A stretch of DNA of 19,253 bases from an uncultured Peptococcaceae bacterium (GCA_900556545.1 USPE01000007.1:1-19253); one strand, 5' to 3'. Counted from the stretch's first letter, positions 1 through 7,791 are shown. Notes: generated by a model not told the origin, from the letters alone. Numbers and translations are program-made.

Positions 1-828
1 CAAAATTAAGAATAAAAAGGCTGCAAAAAATCCCAGCACTACTTTTTTATCTCTGTCCAACACCAATTCAGATGGATCTACCAAATCGGCGCGCAGATTT
101 TTTAATTCTTTGATATCCGGACGGAAAACAAACCGGCAGGTTAAAATATAAACCACAACCACCAACAAAGCTACAGGCAGAGAGAAACAAATATAATCAA
201 AAAATGTCACGCTTTCTCCTGTTACATTGCCGTAAGCAGTCAACAATACCATCGGCACCATTTTATAAGGCGGTACTGCACCGCCTACACAGCTGGCAAT
301 GCCAATCCCCAAAATCATCAAGGTCGGATATTTTTCATAAGGTTTAAAGCCAAATTTATCCGATACTGCATAAATCACACCCCAGAATACCATCATAGAT
401 GCAATCATATTAATAAATCCACCGGCAAAAAAAGCACCGACTAACAAAATAAAACTGAACAGCCACGGTCTGCCCTCTACAAATTTGCGGCTGATAAACC
501 AGTTGGCAATATATTTGGTTAGTCCAAAATGCTCCAGCAATGCAGTAAATACAAACATCAGCATAATGAACATAACTGTCTCACTGCCGAAACTGATTGC
601 CATAAAATCTGTCATAGTATATGCGCCTGTCAAACATAACATCAGCATACCCAAAAAGCTGACCCAAATCATGGAACAAAAAGTCCAGCCATACAGCATA
701 CCTACAAAAATACCTAAAATTTTCATCCCAAACGGTGTAATCGGTTCCACCGCCGGCAGCATTCCAATCCCAATCATAAGTGCCAATACTACAACAACGT
801 GAAAATATGTTTTTGCCATCTTACTCAT
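1..828 (-). CDS. DASS-family anion transporter, N-terminal part (cut by window edge)
   Basis: Membrane protein of the divalent anion:Na+ symporter (DASS/SLC13, Na_sulph_symp) type, probably importing or exchanging a di- or tricarboxylate; the substrate cannot be read from sequence. The visible 276 residues begin MSKMAKTYFH and are rich in hydrophobic helices. The N-terminal block PITPFGMKILGIF and the stretch NWFISRKFVEGRPW closely match the gene upstream (938-2416), so the two are recent paralogs. The start at 828 has a GGAG ribosome site about 10 nt upstream; ATG at 819 is an alternative. The C-terminal half lies outside the window. A hairpin terminator sits between it and the upstream paralog, so it may have its own promoter or depend on readthrough. 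Confidence 0.85.
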   Translation of the reverse strand, partial: MSKMAKTYFHVVVVLALMIGIGMLPAVEPITPFGMKILGIFVGMLYGWTFCSMIWVSFLGMLMLCLTGAYTMTDFMAISFGSETVMFIMLMFVFTALLEHFGLTKYIANWFISRKFVEGRPWLFSFILLVGAFFAGGFINMIASMMVFWGVIYAVSDKFGFKPYEKYPTLMILGIGIASCVGGAVPPYKMVPMVLLTAYGNVTGESVTFFDYICFSLPVALLVVVVYILTCRFVFRPDIKELKNLRADLVDPSELVLDRDKKVVLGFFAAFLFLIL

Positions 829-879
829 TGCTTTCTTTTTCTCTCCTATACTTTTTAATGATTATATATATTACTATGT

Positions 880-908
880 AAAAGGGCATCGACACACAAT
901 GCCCTTTT
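880..908 (-). terminator. Hairpin terminator after the second DASS gene
   Basis: Inverted repeat AAAGGGCAT / ATGCCCTTT around a 9-nt loop, 30 bp after the stop of the 938-2416 gene. On the minus strand it is followed only by a short T-rich stretch, so it may attenuate rather than fully stop transcription into the next transporter gene. Confidence 0.6.
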
Positions 909-937
909 TATTACAGTATTTTGACTATCTTCTCTCA

Positions 938-2416
938 TTACATTCCAGGGAAAATAAACTGCGCCAATGGTACGCCTAATACAACCATCACAAACATAGC
1001 AATTATAACAAACATACCATTATACATATACGCACGTTTTGTCGAAATCCATTGTACATTGCCATAGGTCATAGCAGACAAGGAAGACGATGCTGGCAAT
1101 AAAAACGCAGACTGGGCACAGAACCAAATCACGTTAATGATAACAAATGGATGGATACCATAACTCAGACCCATCTTTGCCAGTAATGGAATAAATACCA
1201 ACATCAATACCAAGTTATGCGCAATCTGCGTGGTACAAATAAATAATACCACTACCAGTATCAAGAACATTGTTGGACTGGCACCGCTTAATACACTTGT
1301 CATCCAACCCATAACAGATGTGATAATGCCGGTGCTGTCCGCTTCCAAAGCATCGCATAGCGGCATAGTAGCAGCTAACATAATCACAATATCCCAACTG
1401 ATCCCTTTATTAATCAAACTACCTACCTCTGCAATTGGTTTTCCTTCTTTACTGCGGAAAATCATTAATGCAATCAAAGCAATAACAGTGCAGCCCAAAA
1501 TTCCCAAATTATCTAAGAACACTTTTGCCGGCATACCTTTTGGCAAGAAACTCGGAATAACCTGTGATGCAATAAACAATACCAGTACGCCCATCGCAAC
1601 TTTTTGTTCCTTGTTCATCCTTTGTTCTCGTAGATACGCCAGCTTTGAACCAGCTTCTTTTACCAATGTAACATCCGGACGCATAATAAATCTGGCACAT
1701 AATAAATATAATCCAATTAATACAATACCAATAATCAAGTTATAACTAAGCCACGGAATAAACGGCAAGGTCAAATCTGTCATTCCAGTTGCATTTACCA
1801 CCATACCATAAAAGATCAGGGTAAATGGTTTAAATGTAAAAATAATACCTGTTAAAGCTGCTGTAATAACAATACCAGCAATTACCATAGTTGCATAATT
1901 GCTTTTTCGCTCAACACCGACAGATTCACAAATCTTATAAAAAATTCCCCATACGATGATGATTGTGGCAAATGTACTTACAAAAGCAGATAATACAAAG
2001 GCTGCCGCAAAAATTAACATAGTGAATACCCAAGGGCGGCCTTCGCCGATTTTCCGACTGATAAACCAGTTAGCAATGTACTGACTTAAGCCACTTTCTT
2101 CCAAATAAGCTGCAAAGGCAAAGATAAACACCAAAGTAAATACAGTATCATTTCCAAATCCTGCAGCAAACGCTTCCTTTACAGTACAATATTCAGTACA
2201 ACCCATAGCTACCAGAATAAATAAACTAGGCCACAATAACCCCAGTACAGACCATCCATAAATAGCAGCCACAAAAATGCCCAACACCTGCATCCCCAGT
2301 GGTGTGATGCCTGCAAATGGTGGCAAACTGGCAATTACAAACGCTAATACAAACATAATCGCACAGTGAATATAATACTTTGTTCGCACATTTGTACGTT
2401 TCGTTTCAGCTGACAT
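938..2416 (-). CDS. DASS-family anion (carboxylate) transporter
   Basis: Polytopic inner-membrane transporter of 492 residues, a full-length size for DASS/SLC13 carriers, likely moving a dicarboxylate, tricarboxylate or related anion with cations or by exchange. Hydrophobic helices run through the whole protein, with the family-like N-terminal block GITPLGMQVLGIF near residue 35. The stretches aligned with the two substrate-site motifs of the family (classically Ser-Asn-Thr) read VSTFAT and AHNLVL, so the usual SNT is not present. The open frame extends upstream to 2434, but that ATG lies inside the ribosome site AAGGGAG. ATG at 2416 (MSAETKRTN) is correctly spaced, 8 nt after it, and was chosen. 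It is paralogous to 1-828 and more distantly to 4444-5970. Confidence 0.88.
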   Translation of the reverse strand: MSAETKRTNVRTKYYIHCAIMFVLAFVIASLPPFAGITPLGMQVLGIFVAAIYGWSVLGLLWPSLFILVAMGCTEYCTVKEAFAAGFGNDTVFTLVFIFAFAAYLEESGLSQYIANWFISRKIGEGRPWVFTMLIFAAAFVLSAFVSTFATIIIVWGIFYKICESVGVERKSNYATMVIAGIVITAALTGIIFTFKPFTLIFYGMVVNATGMTDLTLPFIPWLSYNLIIGIVLIGLYLLCARFIMRPDVTLVKEAGSKLAYLREQRMNKEQKVAMGVLVLFIASQVIPSFLPKGMPAKVFLDNLGILGCTVIALIALMIFRSKEGKPIAEVGSLINKGISWDIVIMLAATMPLCDALEADSTGIITSVMGWMTSVLSGASPTMFLILVVVLFICTTQIAHNLVLMLVFIPLLAKMGLSYGIHPFVIINVIWFCAQSAFLLPASSSLSAMTYGNVQWISTKRAYMYNGMFVIIAMFVMVVLGVPLAQFIFPGM

Positions 2417-2499
2417 AAAAATAACTCCCTTCATAATGAAATACTTCTTGTTTGAATAAAATTTGAAATAAATTCACATCATTCTGTCATACAATTTTG

Positions 2500-2530
2500 T
2501 CATTTATTATTTGCACATCTGTTTCGCCGG
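2500..2530 (-). promoter_or_regulatory. Conserved upstream element, copy 1 (DASS gene 2)
   Basis: On the plus strand TCATTTATTATTTGCA is followed after 1 nt by ATCTGTTTCGCCGG. Nearly the same two blocks occur at 6038-6071, at a similar distance (about 85-100 nt) from the start of the other DASS gene. An activator site or a promoter part is likely; the binding protein is unknown. Confidence 0.5.
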
Positions 2531-2578
2531 CCGGCAAGATGTAGAAAACTATAATTTTCAATCAAATATAAAAAATAC

Positions 2579-2650
2579 TATATCTAGCGGTTATGCTGTG
2601 CGACAAACACTGTATAGCCGCTTTTTTCATATCTACAGAAAATTATGATT
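2579..2650 (+). repeat. Dispersed hairpin repeat, copy 1
   Basis: TATATCTAG leads into a 15-bp imperfect stem, AGCGGTTATGCTGTG paired with CACTGTATAGCCGCT (two G-U pairs, one mismatch). Six T and then CAGAAAATTATGAT follow. The leading block, both arms, the T run and the trailing block recur at 15846-15916. The arms, leading block and T run recur inverted at 16018-16069. Read on the plus strand it looks like an intrinsic terminator, but no plus-strand gene precedes it. Confidence 0.65.
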
Positions 2651-2999
2651 TTCCGGACACAACTTTATAAAACGAATTCAACATAGTCTTTCTCTGTTCC
2701 ATTACCTAATCTTATTATAGCTATCTCTACATAACAGAGTAGCACCATAAACTAGGTTCATTTCAGATAAATCGACAACAAAATACTTGTTAGCTGCAAA
2801 TTGTATAAAACTTGTCCAACAATCATTTTATGGCACAACTCAAACAATCCCCCAACCATCTCACAAACACAAAACATGATCTCTGTCTGGCATGAACCAG
2901 AATAAAAAAATAACATATTTGGTTAATAAGAGTATTTAGTGTGAAACATTGGAAAATTATTTTAGACGGAATTTTTTATTAATTGGTGCAGAATGACGC

Positions 3000-3030
3000 A
3001 AAAGCCGACTGATTTTTTCAGCCGGCTTTT
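3000..3030 (-). terminator. Terminator of the GntR gene
   Basis: AAAAGCCG, CTGA, a T-rich loop, TCAG, CGGCTTTT form a hairpin 5 nt beyond the stop of the GntR gene. It is symmetrical, with A and T runs on both sides, so it can work in either direction. Confidence 0.8.
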
Positions 3031-3034
3031 ATAC

Positions 3035-3475
3035 TTAGGATTGATTTTTGGCGTTATAGCGTGCAAATTTTGCGGTTCTTGCCCGAGGATTGTTGTTGCA
3101 GAATATATTGGCATATTCTTTTGAGACCAACTCCAATAAGTGATCTTCGTCTATATTCAATACTTTTGCCAGATAGACCGCATCGTCAATAATTTCGTGC
3201 AGCTTCATCAAGCCGAGTTCTTTCAGCTGTTCTACGTAGCGATGGGATACAAAGGTGCCTTTGGCCGGAGCGGTAAATACGTATCCTTCCTGTTCTAACT
3301 CTGTATAGGCACGTCTGGTGGTAATCATACTGACACCCAGTTCCTGCGCCAGGGCTCGAACCGATGGCAGCAGCTCGCCTTCTTGCAGGGTGCCGTTTAT
3401 AATCAACGCTTTTATTTGGGTGGAAATTTGTTCGTAGAGCGCAACATTAGACAGTGCATTTACTCGAATGTTCAT
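3035..3475 (-). CDS. GntR-family transcriptional regulator, YtrA subfamily
   Basis: A 146-residue DNA-binding regulator. Residues 10-78 form the GntR winged helix-turn-helix (LYEQISTQIKALI, LPSVRALAQELGVS, TTRRAYTELEQEGYV, GKGTFV-like AKGTFV). Only a short all-alpha C-terminal segment of about 60 residues follows, with no large ligand domain. That short form is the hallmark of the YtrA subfamily, whose members usually control neighbouring genes and themselves. Its promoter region is shared with the divergent zinc-ribbon gene at 3650 and contains two 25-bp inverted repeats of the same type, so autorepression is likely. A third site lies at 4088. The start ATG at 3475 has only a weak ribosome site (AAGGTCTC) upstream. 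Confidence 0.9.
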   Translation of the reverse strand: MNIRVNALSNVALYEQISTQIKALIINGTLQEGELLPSVRALAQELGVSMITTRRAYTELEQEGYVFTAPAKGTFVSHRYVEQLKELGLMKLHEIIDDAVYLAKVLNIDEDHLLELVSKEYANIFCNNNPRARTAKFARYNAKNQS

Positions 3476-3501
3476 AACCAGAGACCTTCTTTCTTTATTA
3501 G

Positions 3502-3526
3502 CTGTATATATCTGTTAAGATAACAG
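3502..3526. promoter_or_regulatory. GntR operator A
   Basis: A 25-bp inverted-repeat site, CTGTATATA, 11 nt, then AACAG, lying over the likely minus-strand promoter of the GntR gene itself. It has the same length and ends as the sites at 3575 and 4088. Confidence 0.6.
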
Positions 3527-3551
3527 TACACGCAAAAAGAATTTTTGTCAA
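3523..3551 (-). promoter_or_regulatory. Likely SigA promoter of the GntR gene
   Basis: On the minus strand TTGACA (3551-3546), 17 nt, TACTGT (3528-3523). An alternative is TTGCGT with GATATA a little downstream, also 17 nt apart. In both cases operator A overlaps the -10 region, as expected for autorepression. Confidence 0.45.
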
Positions 3552-3565
3552 GGTGCAATTTTATA

Positions 3566-3594
3566 TTGACATATCTGTATATATACTATATAAT
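3566..3594 (+). promoter_or_regulatory. Consensus SigA promoter of the zinc-ribbon gene
   Basis: TTGACA (3566-3571), exactly 17 nt, TATAAT (3589-3594), a perfect consensus. Operator B begins between the two hexamers and covers the -10 box, so strong expression with repression by the divergent GntR protein is likely. Confidence 0.85.
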
Positions 3595-3599
3595 TACAG
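3575..3599. promoter_or_regulatory. GntR operator B
   Basis: CTGTATATA, 11 nt, TACAG; with outer bases it forms the 9-bp inverted repeat ATATCTGTA / TACAGATAT. It overlaps the -10 of the plus-strand promoter. Confidence 0.65.
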
Positions 3600-3649
3600 A
3601 TATAAACATGAAGAATATAGAAGTGTAAGATGAAAGGAAGAGATGTGAT

Positions 3650-4009
3650 ATGTTATTCCATCCTAGTGAACGAGAATCGGTTTGCCCTGTTTGCGGCGGT
3701 TCTTTAGATAAAGTGATATTAGACCATTTTGATGTACCTGTAGGATACCAAACCCATTGTAATCATTGCGGTCGTTACAGTGATATCTGGGTAAATGGGT
3801 TAAGAGAAGTGCAATGCGGTGATTGGAGCAGTGGCGACTATGAATCAGATTATGGTGTTCTGACAAAAACGCAGAAGCGGGAACAGCGTAAAGCTTTGTG
3901 GAAGCTCAATTTTCATTTGTGTTTGGAACGAGCCGCATGGCAGTTCAAACATTGGCAGAAAAATCATACTTTGCAGGCACCGGTGCAAAAACAAATTCAT
4001 TCGTTGTGA
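3650..4009 (+). CDS. Small zinc-ribbon protein of unknown function
   Basis: A 119-residue cytoplasmic protein that I do not recognise as a named family. Two CxxC knuckles, CPVCGG at residues 12-17 and CNHCGR at 37-42, are spaced as in a treble-clef or zinc-ribbon fold and probably bind one zinc. The C-terminal half is basic and aromatic (KTQKREQRKALWKLNFH and a W-rich helix), with no membrane segment. It starts from ATG at 3650 after AAAGGAAGAG, and has a perfect consensus promoter covered by a GntR-type operator. It is therefore probably the main target of the divergent regulator. YtrA-type regulators often control ABC transporters, but none is present here. Confidence 0.75.
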   Translation: MLFHPSERESVCPVCGGSLDKVILDHFDVPVGYQTHCNHCGRYSDIWVNGLREVQCGDWSSGDYESDYGVLTKTQKREQRKALWKLNFHLCLERAAWQFKHWQKNHTLQAPVQKQIHSL

Positions 4010-4015
4010 AAAGAG

Positions 4016-4035
4016 AGTCTTTTTAAATAAAGACT
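4016..4035 (+). terminator. Possible weak terminator of the zinc-ribbon gene
   Basis: AGTCTTT and AAAGACT form a 7-bp stem just after the stop codon. The following run (GTTTGTTGG) is only partly T-rich, so termination would be incomplete. Confidence 0.35.
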
Positions 4036-4087
4036 GTTTGTTGGTTGGTAAAAAGGGCAGATAAAATGTCTTATTTTTTTCCTCATA

Positions 4088-4112
4088 CTGTATATAGTTG
4101 TTATATTAACAG
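4088..4112. promoter_or_regulatory. GntR operator C
   Basis: A third 25-bp site, CTGTATATA, 11 nt, AACAG, with the same half-site ends and length as A and B. A TATATT at 4102-4107 sits where the -10 box sits in site B, although the matching -35 (TTCCTC) is poor. It is followed by AGGAG at 4130 and a short transcription unit ending at the hairpin at 4299. Confidence 0.5.
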
Positions 4113-4213
4113 ATAAACAAAATTTATATAGGAGAACTGCTTTTGCAGGGCTCCAAGATAACTGCCCGGCAATAATTATTTGCAATACCAGTATAGAGGA
4201 TGGCTATATAAAA

Positions 4214-4288
4214 ATGGTGGATATACGTTGTGATTGTCTGTATAATTGGGTAAGTAATTGTAAGCTTGAAACCATTACAAAAGCTTAA
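4214..4288 (+). CDS. Possible 24-residue Cys-containing small protein
   Basis: ATG at 4214 opens a 24-codon frame with three Cys (IRCDCLYN, then SNCKLETI), ending 10 nt before a very strong hairpin terminator. The pattern C-x-C-x-Y-N, then C, then a hydrophobic end is faintly like the small DUF1540 metal-binding peptides, but shorter, so that match is not secure. A GAGG lies 14 nt upstream, too far for a good ribosome site. The same frame is open back to 4052 without a standard start. An alternative product is a 10-codon peptide from TTG at 4143 after AGGAG. The unit could equally be a non-coding RNA. Confidence 0.3.
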   Translation: MVDIRCDCLYNWVSNCKLETITKA

Positions 4289-4298
4289 TTTAATGAAT

Positions 4299-4343
4299 AA
4301 AAAGAGAGGAAACGCGTTTCTGCAGAGCGTTTCCTCTCTTTTT
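4299..4343. terminator. Strong bidirectional hairpin terminator
   Basis: A 17-bp perfect inverted repeat, AAAAAGAGAGGAAACGC with GCGTTTCCTCTCTTTTT, around an 11-nt loop. It closes the plus-strand unit that starts near operator C and can also back up termination of the DASS gene at 4444. Confidence 0.85.
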
Positions 4344-4387
4344 ATTATAGCCGTATAATTTATAGAAAAGAATCAGAAAATGAGGAC

Positions 4388-4426
4388 AAAAAAACGGTAT
4401 CCGTTTATACGGAATACCGTTTTTTT
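4388..4426 (-). terminator. Terminator of the third DASS gene
   Basis: A hairpin of AAAAACGGTATCC with GGAATACCGTTTTT (one bulge), 18 nt after the stop codon at 4444. It is symmetrical, so possibly bidirectional. Confidence 0.8.
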
Positions 4427-4443
4427 ATACAAAGTATAATTGA

Positions 4444-5970
4444 TTAACCGAAGATACCAACTAACATTTTAGCCAGTGGATAACCGATAAAGATGTACAT
4501 TACCAGAGTGATTGCACACATTGGGAACCCGATACCCATGATATCTTTTGTAGTATACAGGTCTTTTCTGCCGTGCATCATACCAGCATGTGGAGAAGCG
4601 GCAGGTGTCAGCATAGCTACGAATACCATCAGGATAACGCCCATTGCTACTGGAATTGGGTTAATACCCAGTTCGTTGGAGAAGTTGATAACAACCGGCA
4701 GCAGTACAACAGCCATAGCGGCGTTATTAGCAAAGTTGGTAATGATTAATGCTACAGTAAACATGATAGCTACGAATACCATTTCCGGCTGACCGCCTAA
4801 AATTGGACGCAGTGCCTGAACCAACCAGTCGGATACACCTGTAGCCGGAGTGGCACCGTATACGGCAGCAGCAATCATAAAGAAGATACCCCAGTTAAAT
4901 TGTTTGTAAGCAACTTCTTTGAAATCCAGTAATGGTTTGCCATTCCATTTAATAACAATAAACAGAATTACCCAAGCGATAGTTACACCCATAGGTCCTA
5001 ATACGTTCAAGAAATCAGCAACTGGATTACCTTTAAAGAAGTTTGGTACCAATAACATTAACAGATAGCAAGGAACCATCCACAAGTATGCTTTCTGTTG
5101 GAAATTCATTTTTGGCAGCGGCATCTGTACTTCGATTTGTGCCGGGTCAACAGCTTTCAGTTTGCTTACGTCAACGCGCAGTACAAATTTCATCAGTAAG
5201 AAGTAAACTGCCATAATCAAAGTAGTCATTACTAAGTCTACAATCATGTGCGCCAACATTGGAATAGTCATTGGATTTCCCATGGTTTCTGTCATTTGCG
5301 CAAAGGCACTGGTTGGCACCAGCTGTGCGCCTAGGAATGGGAAGAATGGCTGAGACAATGTGGATACCAGGAACATCCCTACAAAGAAATATTTCCAAAT
5401 ATTATCACACCGTTCTACGCCAAGTGTATCCATCAGACGAATGGCAATAGGCCACAGAATGATCAGAGAAGTAATTGGACTGGTTAATGCGGATAATGCA
5501 AAACAAGTGACATAGAACATTGCTAAGAATGTATATGGACGGCCTTTAAAGATTTTTTTGGTTAAGAACCATTTTGCAATGTACTGGGTATCGCCGCATT
5601 CATCCAGCGCACCAAACAGTACCATAGCGAACAGTGTCAGTAATACGGTGTTGGCCCCAACACCAACCATCCATACATTGTTAAAGCCGTTTAAGCCTTC
5701 GCCGCCGTAACCGGACAGCCCGATCATAAACAAACCTAACAAGCTAGGCCACAATGCTTCAATGGCAGACCACAAATAAACCATGCCTAAGAAGGCGCCT
5801 ACACATTTCATACCCAGTGGGGTAATGGGTTCCATTGGCGGCAATACCCAAAAAACAGCCATGATTGCCAAACCAATTGCAACGTGAACGTAGTACAGAT
5901 CTTTTTTCTTTTTGGCAGGACTACATTCAACTGCTTTCTTGTCAAAAACATTTTCATTTTTGTTTGACAT
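4444..5970 (-). CDS. DASS-family anion (carboxylate) transporter
   Basis: A 508-residue polytopic membrane transporter of the DASS/SLC13 type. After a charged cytoplasmic N-terminus (residues 1-24, with KKKKD) come hydrophobic helices and the family block PITPLGMKCVGAF. The two places that align with the substrate-site motifs read LTSPITSLIIL (around residue 165) and ITNFANNAAMAVVLLP (around 413). The latter is close to the family's TNFxSNTA..xLxxP pattern, so this copy looks more canonical than the one at 938-2416. ATG at 5970 follows AAGGAG by 9 nt. It is transcribed alone, with its own terminator, and shares an upstream element with the other DASS gene. The substrate (citrate, tartrate, succinate and so on) is undetermined. 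Confidence 0.9.
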   Translation of the reverse strand: MSNKNENVFDKKAVECSPAKKKKDLYYVHVAIGLAIMAVFWVLPPMEPITPLGMKCVGAFLGMVYLWSAIEALWPSLLGLFMIGLSGYGGEGLNGFNNVWMVGVGANTVLLTLFAMVLFGALDECGDTQYIAKWFLTKKIFKGRPYTFLAMFYVTCFALSALTSPITSLIILWPIAIRLMDTLGVERCDNIWKYFFVGMFLVSTLSQPFFPFLGAQLVPTSAFAQMTETMGNPMTIPMLAHMIVDLVMTTLIMAVYFLLMKFVLRVDVSKLKAVDPAQIEVQMPLPKMNFQQKAYLWMVPCYLLMLLVPNFFKGNPVADFLNVLGPMGVTIAWVILFIVIKWNGKPLLDFKEVAYKQFNWGIFFMIAAAVYGATPATGVSDWLVQALRPILGGQPEMVFVAIMFTVALIITNFANNAAMAVVLLPVVINFSNELGINPIPVAMGVILMVFVAMLTPAASPHAGMMHGRKDLYTTKDIMGIGFPMCAITLVMYIFIGYPLAKMLVGIFG

Positions 5971-6413
5971 GAGTGAACACTCCTTTTTAATTTATGATAA
6001 TTTTCTCAATCGTTGCAATATAACTAATAAGGCTGTATCAAATAATAATTGCAAAATATCTATTTCGCCGGATAGGTTATATAAACGATTTCTATCTGCT
6101 ACTATAATATAATAGAACTGTTCGGGGCGGAATAAGAAGGTCTTTATATGGGTTATAGTCTTATTCTATGGGGGGATAAAAAACAGCTTAATAAAGCGGT
6201 GTTCAGGCTTTGGCCCGAAAAAGGGAATTTGAAAAATTTTGTACAAAGTGTTGGATTTTCTGTTTTTGTTTTATGGAATTTTTGTTAAGGAATCTACATA
6301 TTGGTATTTTTGCTACAAAAGTAGGCGGAAAAAAGACTGATGGGTTTTGCGGGCAGTGAGGGCTGTGTGGGTTATGATAAGCAGCATATGGTAACAAAAC
6401 ATGAATAAACAGG
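5971..6413. other. 443-nt non-coding region upstream of the third DASS gene
   Basis: It contains the conserved element at 6038-6071. I see no credible gene; the minus-strand frame at 6203-6397 lacks a ribosome site and has low-complexity composition. Confidence 0.5.
6038..6071 (-). promoter_or_regulatory. Conserved upstream element, copy 2 (DASS gene 3)
   Basis: On the plus strand TCAAATAATAATTGCA is followed after 4 nt by ATCTATTTCGCCGG. It differs from the copy at 2500-2530 at few positions and has a comparable distance to the downstream start codon. Confidence 0.5.
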
Positions 6414-6445
6414 GCCGATAGGCAGCGGTTTAGCTGTTTATCGGC
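6414..6445 (-). terminator. Hairpin after the MFS gene
   Basis: GCCGATA / TATCGGC with an inner GCAGC / GCTGT stem, 27 nt after the MFS stop. The following T run is poor (CCTGTTTATT), so terminator activity is probable rather than certain. Confidence 0.6.
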
Positions 6446-6471
6446 TCAGTATTTTTAGCTATTTGTTTGCC

Positions 6472-7695
6472 TTAGAGCTGCTTTTTATCAATCCCTCTGA
6501 CAGAAGGAATAGCAAGGCATAATAAGGCGGTAAGTACAATCAGAATTCCGGTGATGAGAAACCATGTGCTGACCCCCACGCTGTCTGCAAAAATGCCGGA
6601 AATAAATAATCCGACAGGCATGGCAAAGGAAGCGATGCTGCCGTATAGTCCAAATACCCGTCCCAGATATTCGGGAGAGATTCGTTCCTGTAGTAGTGCA
6701 ATCACAGGGCCGTTATAGAATGGGCAGGAAAGTCCCATAATGATGCACAAAAATGCAAATATCCAAAATCCGTTTGCGGGAAGTAAGCCTGAAAGGGTAA
6801 TGGGTATGCCCATTAGTACAATGGAAAAGGCAATCCCCAGTCCTCTGTCCTTAAATCCGCCCCATTTTCCAAGGAGAACGCCGCCGATCAGCATGCCGGC
6901 GGAAAAGGTAATTTCTGCAATAGCGGCATGAATGGAGGTGCCTGCAAAATAATCAAAGGACATTAAAGGAAATAATGCGTTAATTGGAGAGTAGAGAATC
7001 ATAAATAATCCTGCAATCCAAACTAATGCAAATAGGCCTTTTTCCTGCTTTAGTGCAATGTAACCGGCCTTTAAGTCCTCCCAAAATCCAGTTGGTTTTT
7101 GTGTTTGCTGTGCTGCTTCTGTTTTTGGGATTTTGGTAATAAGCACGGTAGCAGCTGCCACTATAGCGCCAAAAATATCCAAAGCAACCATGGTGCTGAT
7201 GCTGCAAATGGGATAGAGTACACCGGCAATGGCTGTGCCAAGCAGATAACCGGCTGTTTGCAAGGATTGGGTATACCCTGCGCATTTGGTTAATTCCTCA
7301 ATTGGTACAATTAAAGGGGTAACGGCGCTGATAGAAGGGGTATGGAACGCAGTTCCGACACTTCGGATTGCCAGCACCAGCAGCACCAGCCATACAGGCA
7401 GATCGCCATATAGGGCTGCGATGGTGAGAACCAGACTGACAGCAGCAATAAATAAGTCGGCGCCAATCATGATGGCTTTTCGGTTCATGCGGTCTACAAA
7501 TGTGCCGGCAATGATACCCAAAATGGCATTGGGAAGAAATCCTGCCAGAGAAGCCATGGAAAGTACCAGGGCTGACTGGGTGGTTGCGGTTAGGTGCCAG
7601 ATAAGCGCCATCTGCAGGATAGAGCTGGTAAGAATAGATATGGCTTGTCCTGTCCACATGGTGTAAAAATTTTTTTTCCAATTTTCTTGATTCAT
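6472..7695 (-). CDS. MFS transporter, drug/macrolide-efflux (MFS_3) type
   Basis: A 407-residue major facilitator with about 12 predicted membrane helices, resembling the MefA/enterobactin-exporter branch whose members export drugs or small metabolites. The loop after the second helix has a motif-A form, GTFVDRMNRKAIM (about residues 62-74), and the second-half counterpart includes GKWGGFKDRGLG. The open frame runs upstream to 7791, but that extension has no ribosome site and overlaps the serS terminator. ATG at 7695 (MNQENWKKNF) follows GGGAG by 7 nt and was chosen. It lies downstream of serS in the same direction but beyond a hairpin, so it may be a separate unit. Its substrate is unknown. 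Confidence 0.85.
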   Translation of the reverse strand: MNQENWKKNFYTMWTGQAISILTSSILQMALIWHLTATTQSALVLSMASLAGFLPNAILGIIAGTFVDRMNRKAIMIGADLFIAAVSLVLTIAALYGDLPVWLVLLVLAIRSVGTAFHTPSISAVTPLIVPIEELTKCAGYTQSLQTAGYLLGTAIAGVLYPICSISTMVALDIFGAIVAAATVLITKIPKTEAAQQTQKPTGFWEDLKAGYIALKQEKGLFALVWIAGLFMILYSPINALFPLMSFDYFAGTSIHAAIAEITFSAGMLIGGVLLGKWGGFKDRGLGIAFSIVLMGIPITLSGLLPANGFWIFAFLCIIMGLSCPFYNGPVIALLQERISPEYLGRVFGLYGSIASFAMPVGLFISGIFADSVGVSTWFLITGILIVLTALLCLAIPSVRGIDKKQL

Positions 7696-7736
7696 CGGTA
7701 TGCTCCCTGTATTTTTTATCAGATGAAAAGGGCAAT

Positions 7737-7791
7737 AAAAAAGGTTGGAGCAACAGGAAAGGCGGTTTGCTGGTCTTTTCTGCTGCTCCAA
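7737..7791 (-). terminator. Terminator of serS
   Basis: A long stem beginning TTGGAGCAGCAGAAAAG and closing with CTTTCCTGTTGCTCCAA (G-U pairs and one mismatch), then CCTTTTTT on the minus strand. It starts 45 nt after the serS stop. Confidence 0.8.

Larger units (their letters stand above)
2417..2999. other. 583-nt non-coding upstream region
   Basis: No convincing ORF on either strand. It holds a 31-nt block (2500-2530) shared with the region upstream of the third DASS gene, and one copy of a dispersed hairpin repeat (2579-2650). The stretch 2700-2999 is AT-rich and I see nothing definable in it. Confidence 0.6.

Noticed and set aside
485..802. Plus-strand frame of 105 codons antisense to the first DASS gene
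   Set aside because: The minus frame encodes a clear paralog of the neighbouring transporter; the plus frame has no ribosome site.
6203..6397. Minus-strand frame of 64 codons in the DASS-MFS gap
   Set aside because: No ribosome site, odd composition, no recognisable domain.
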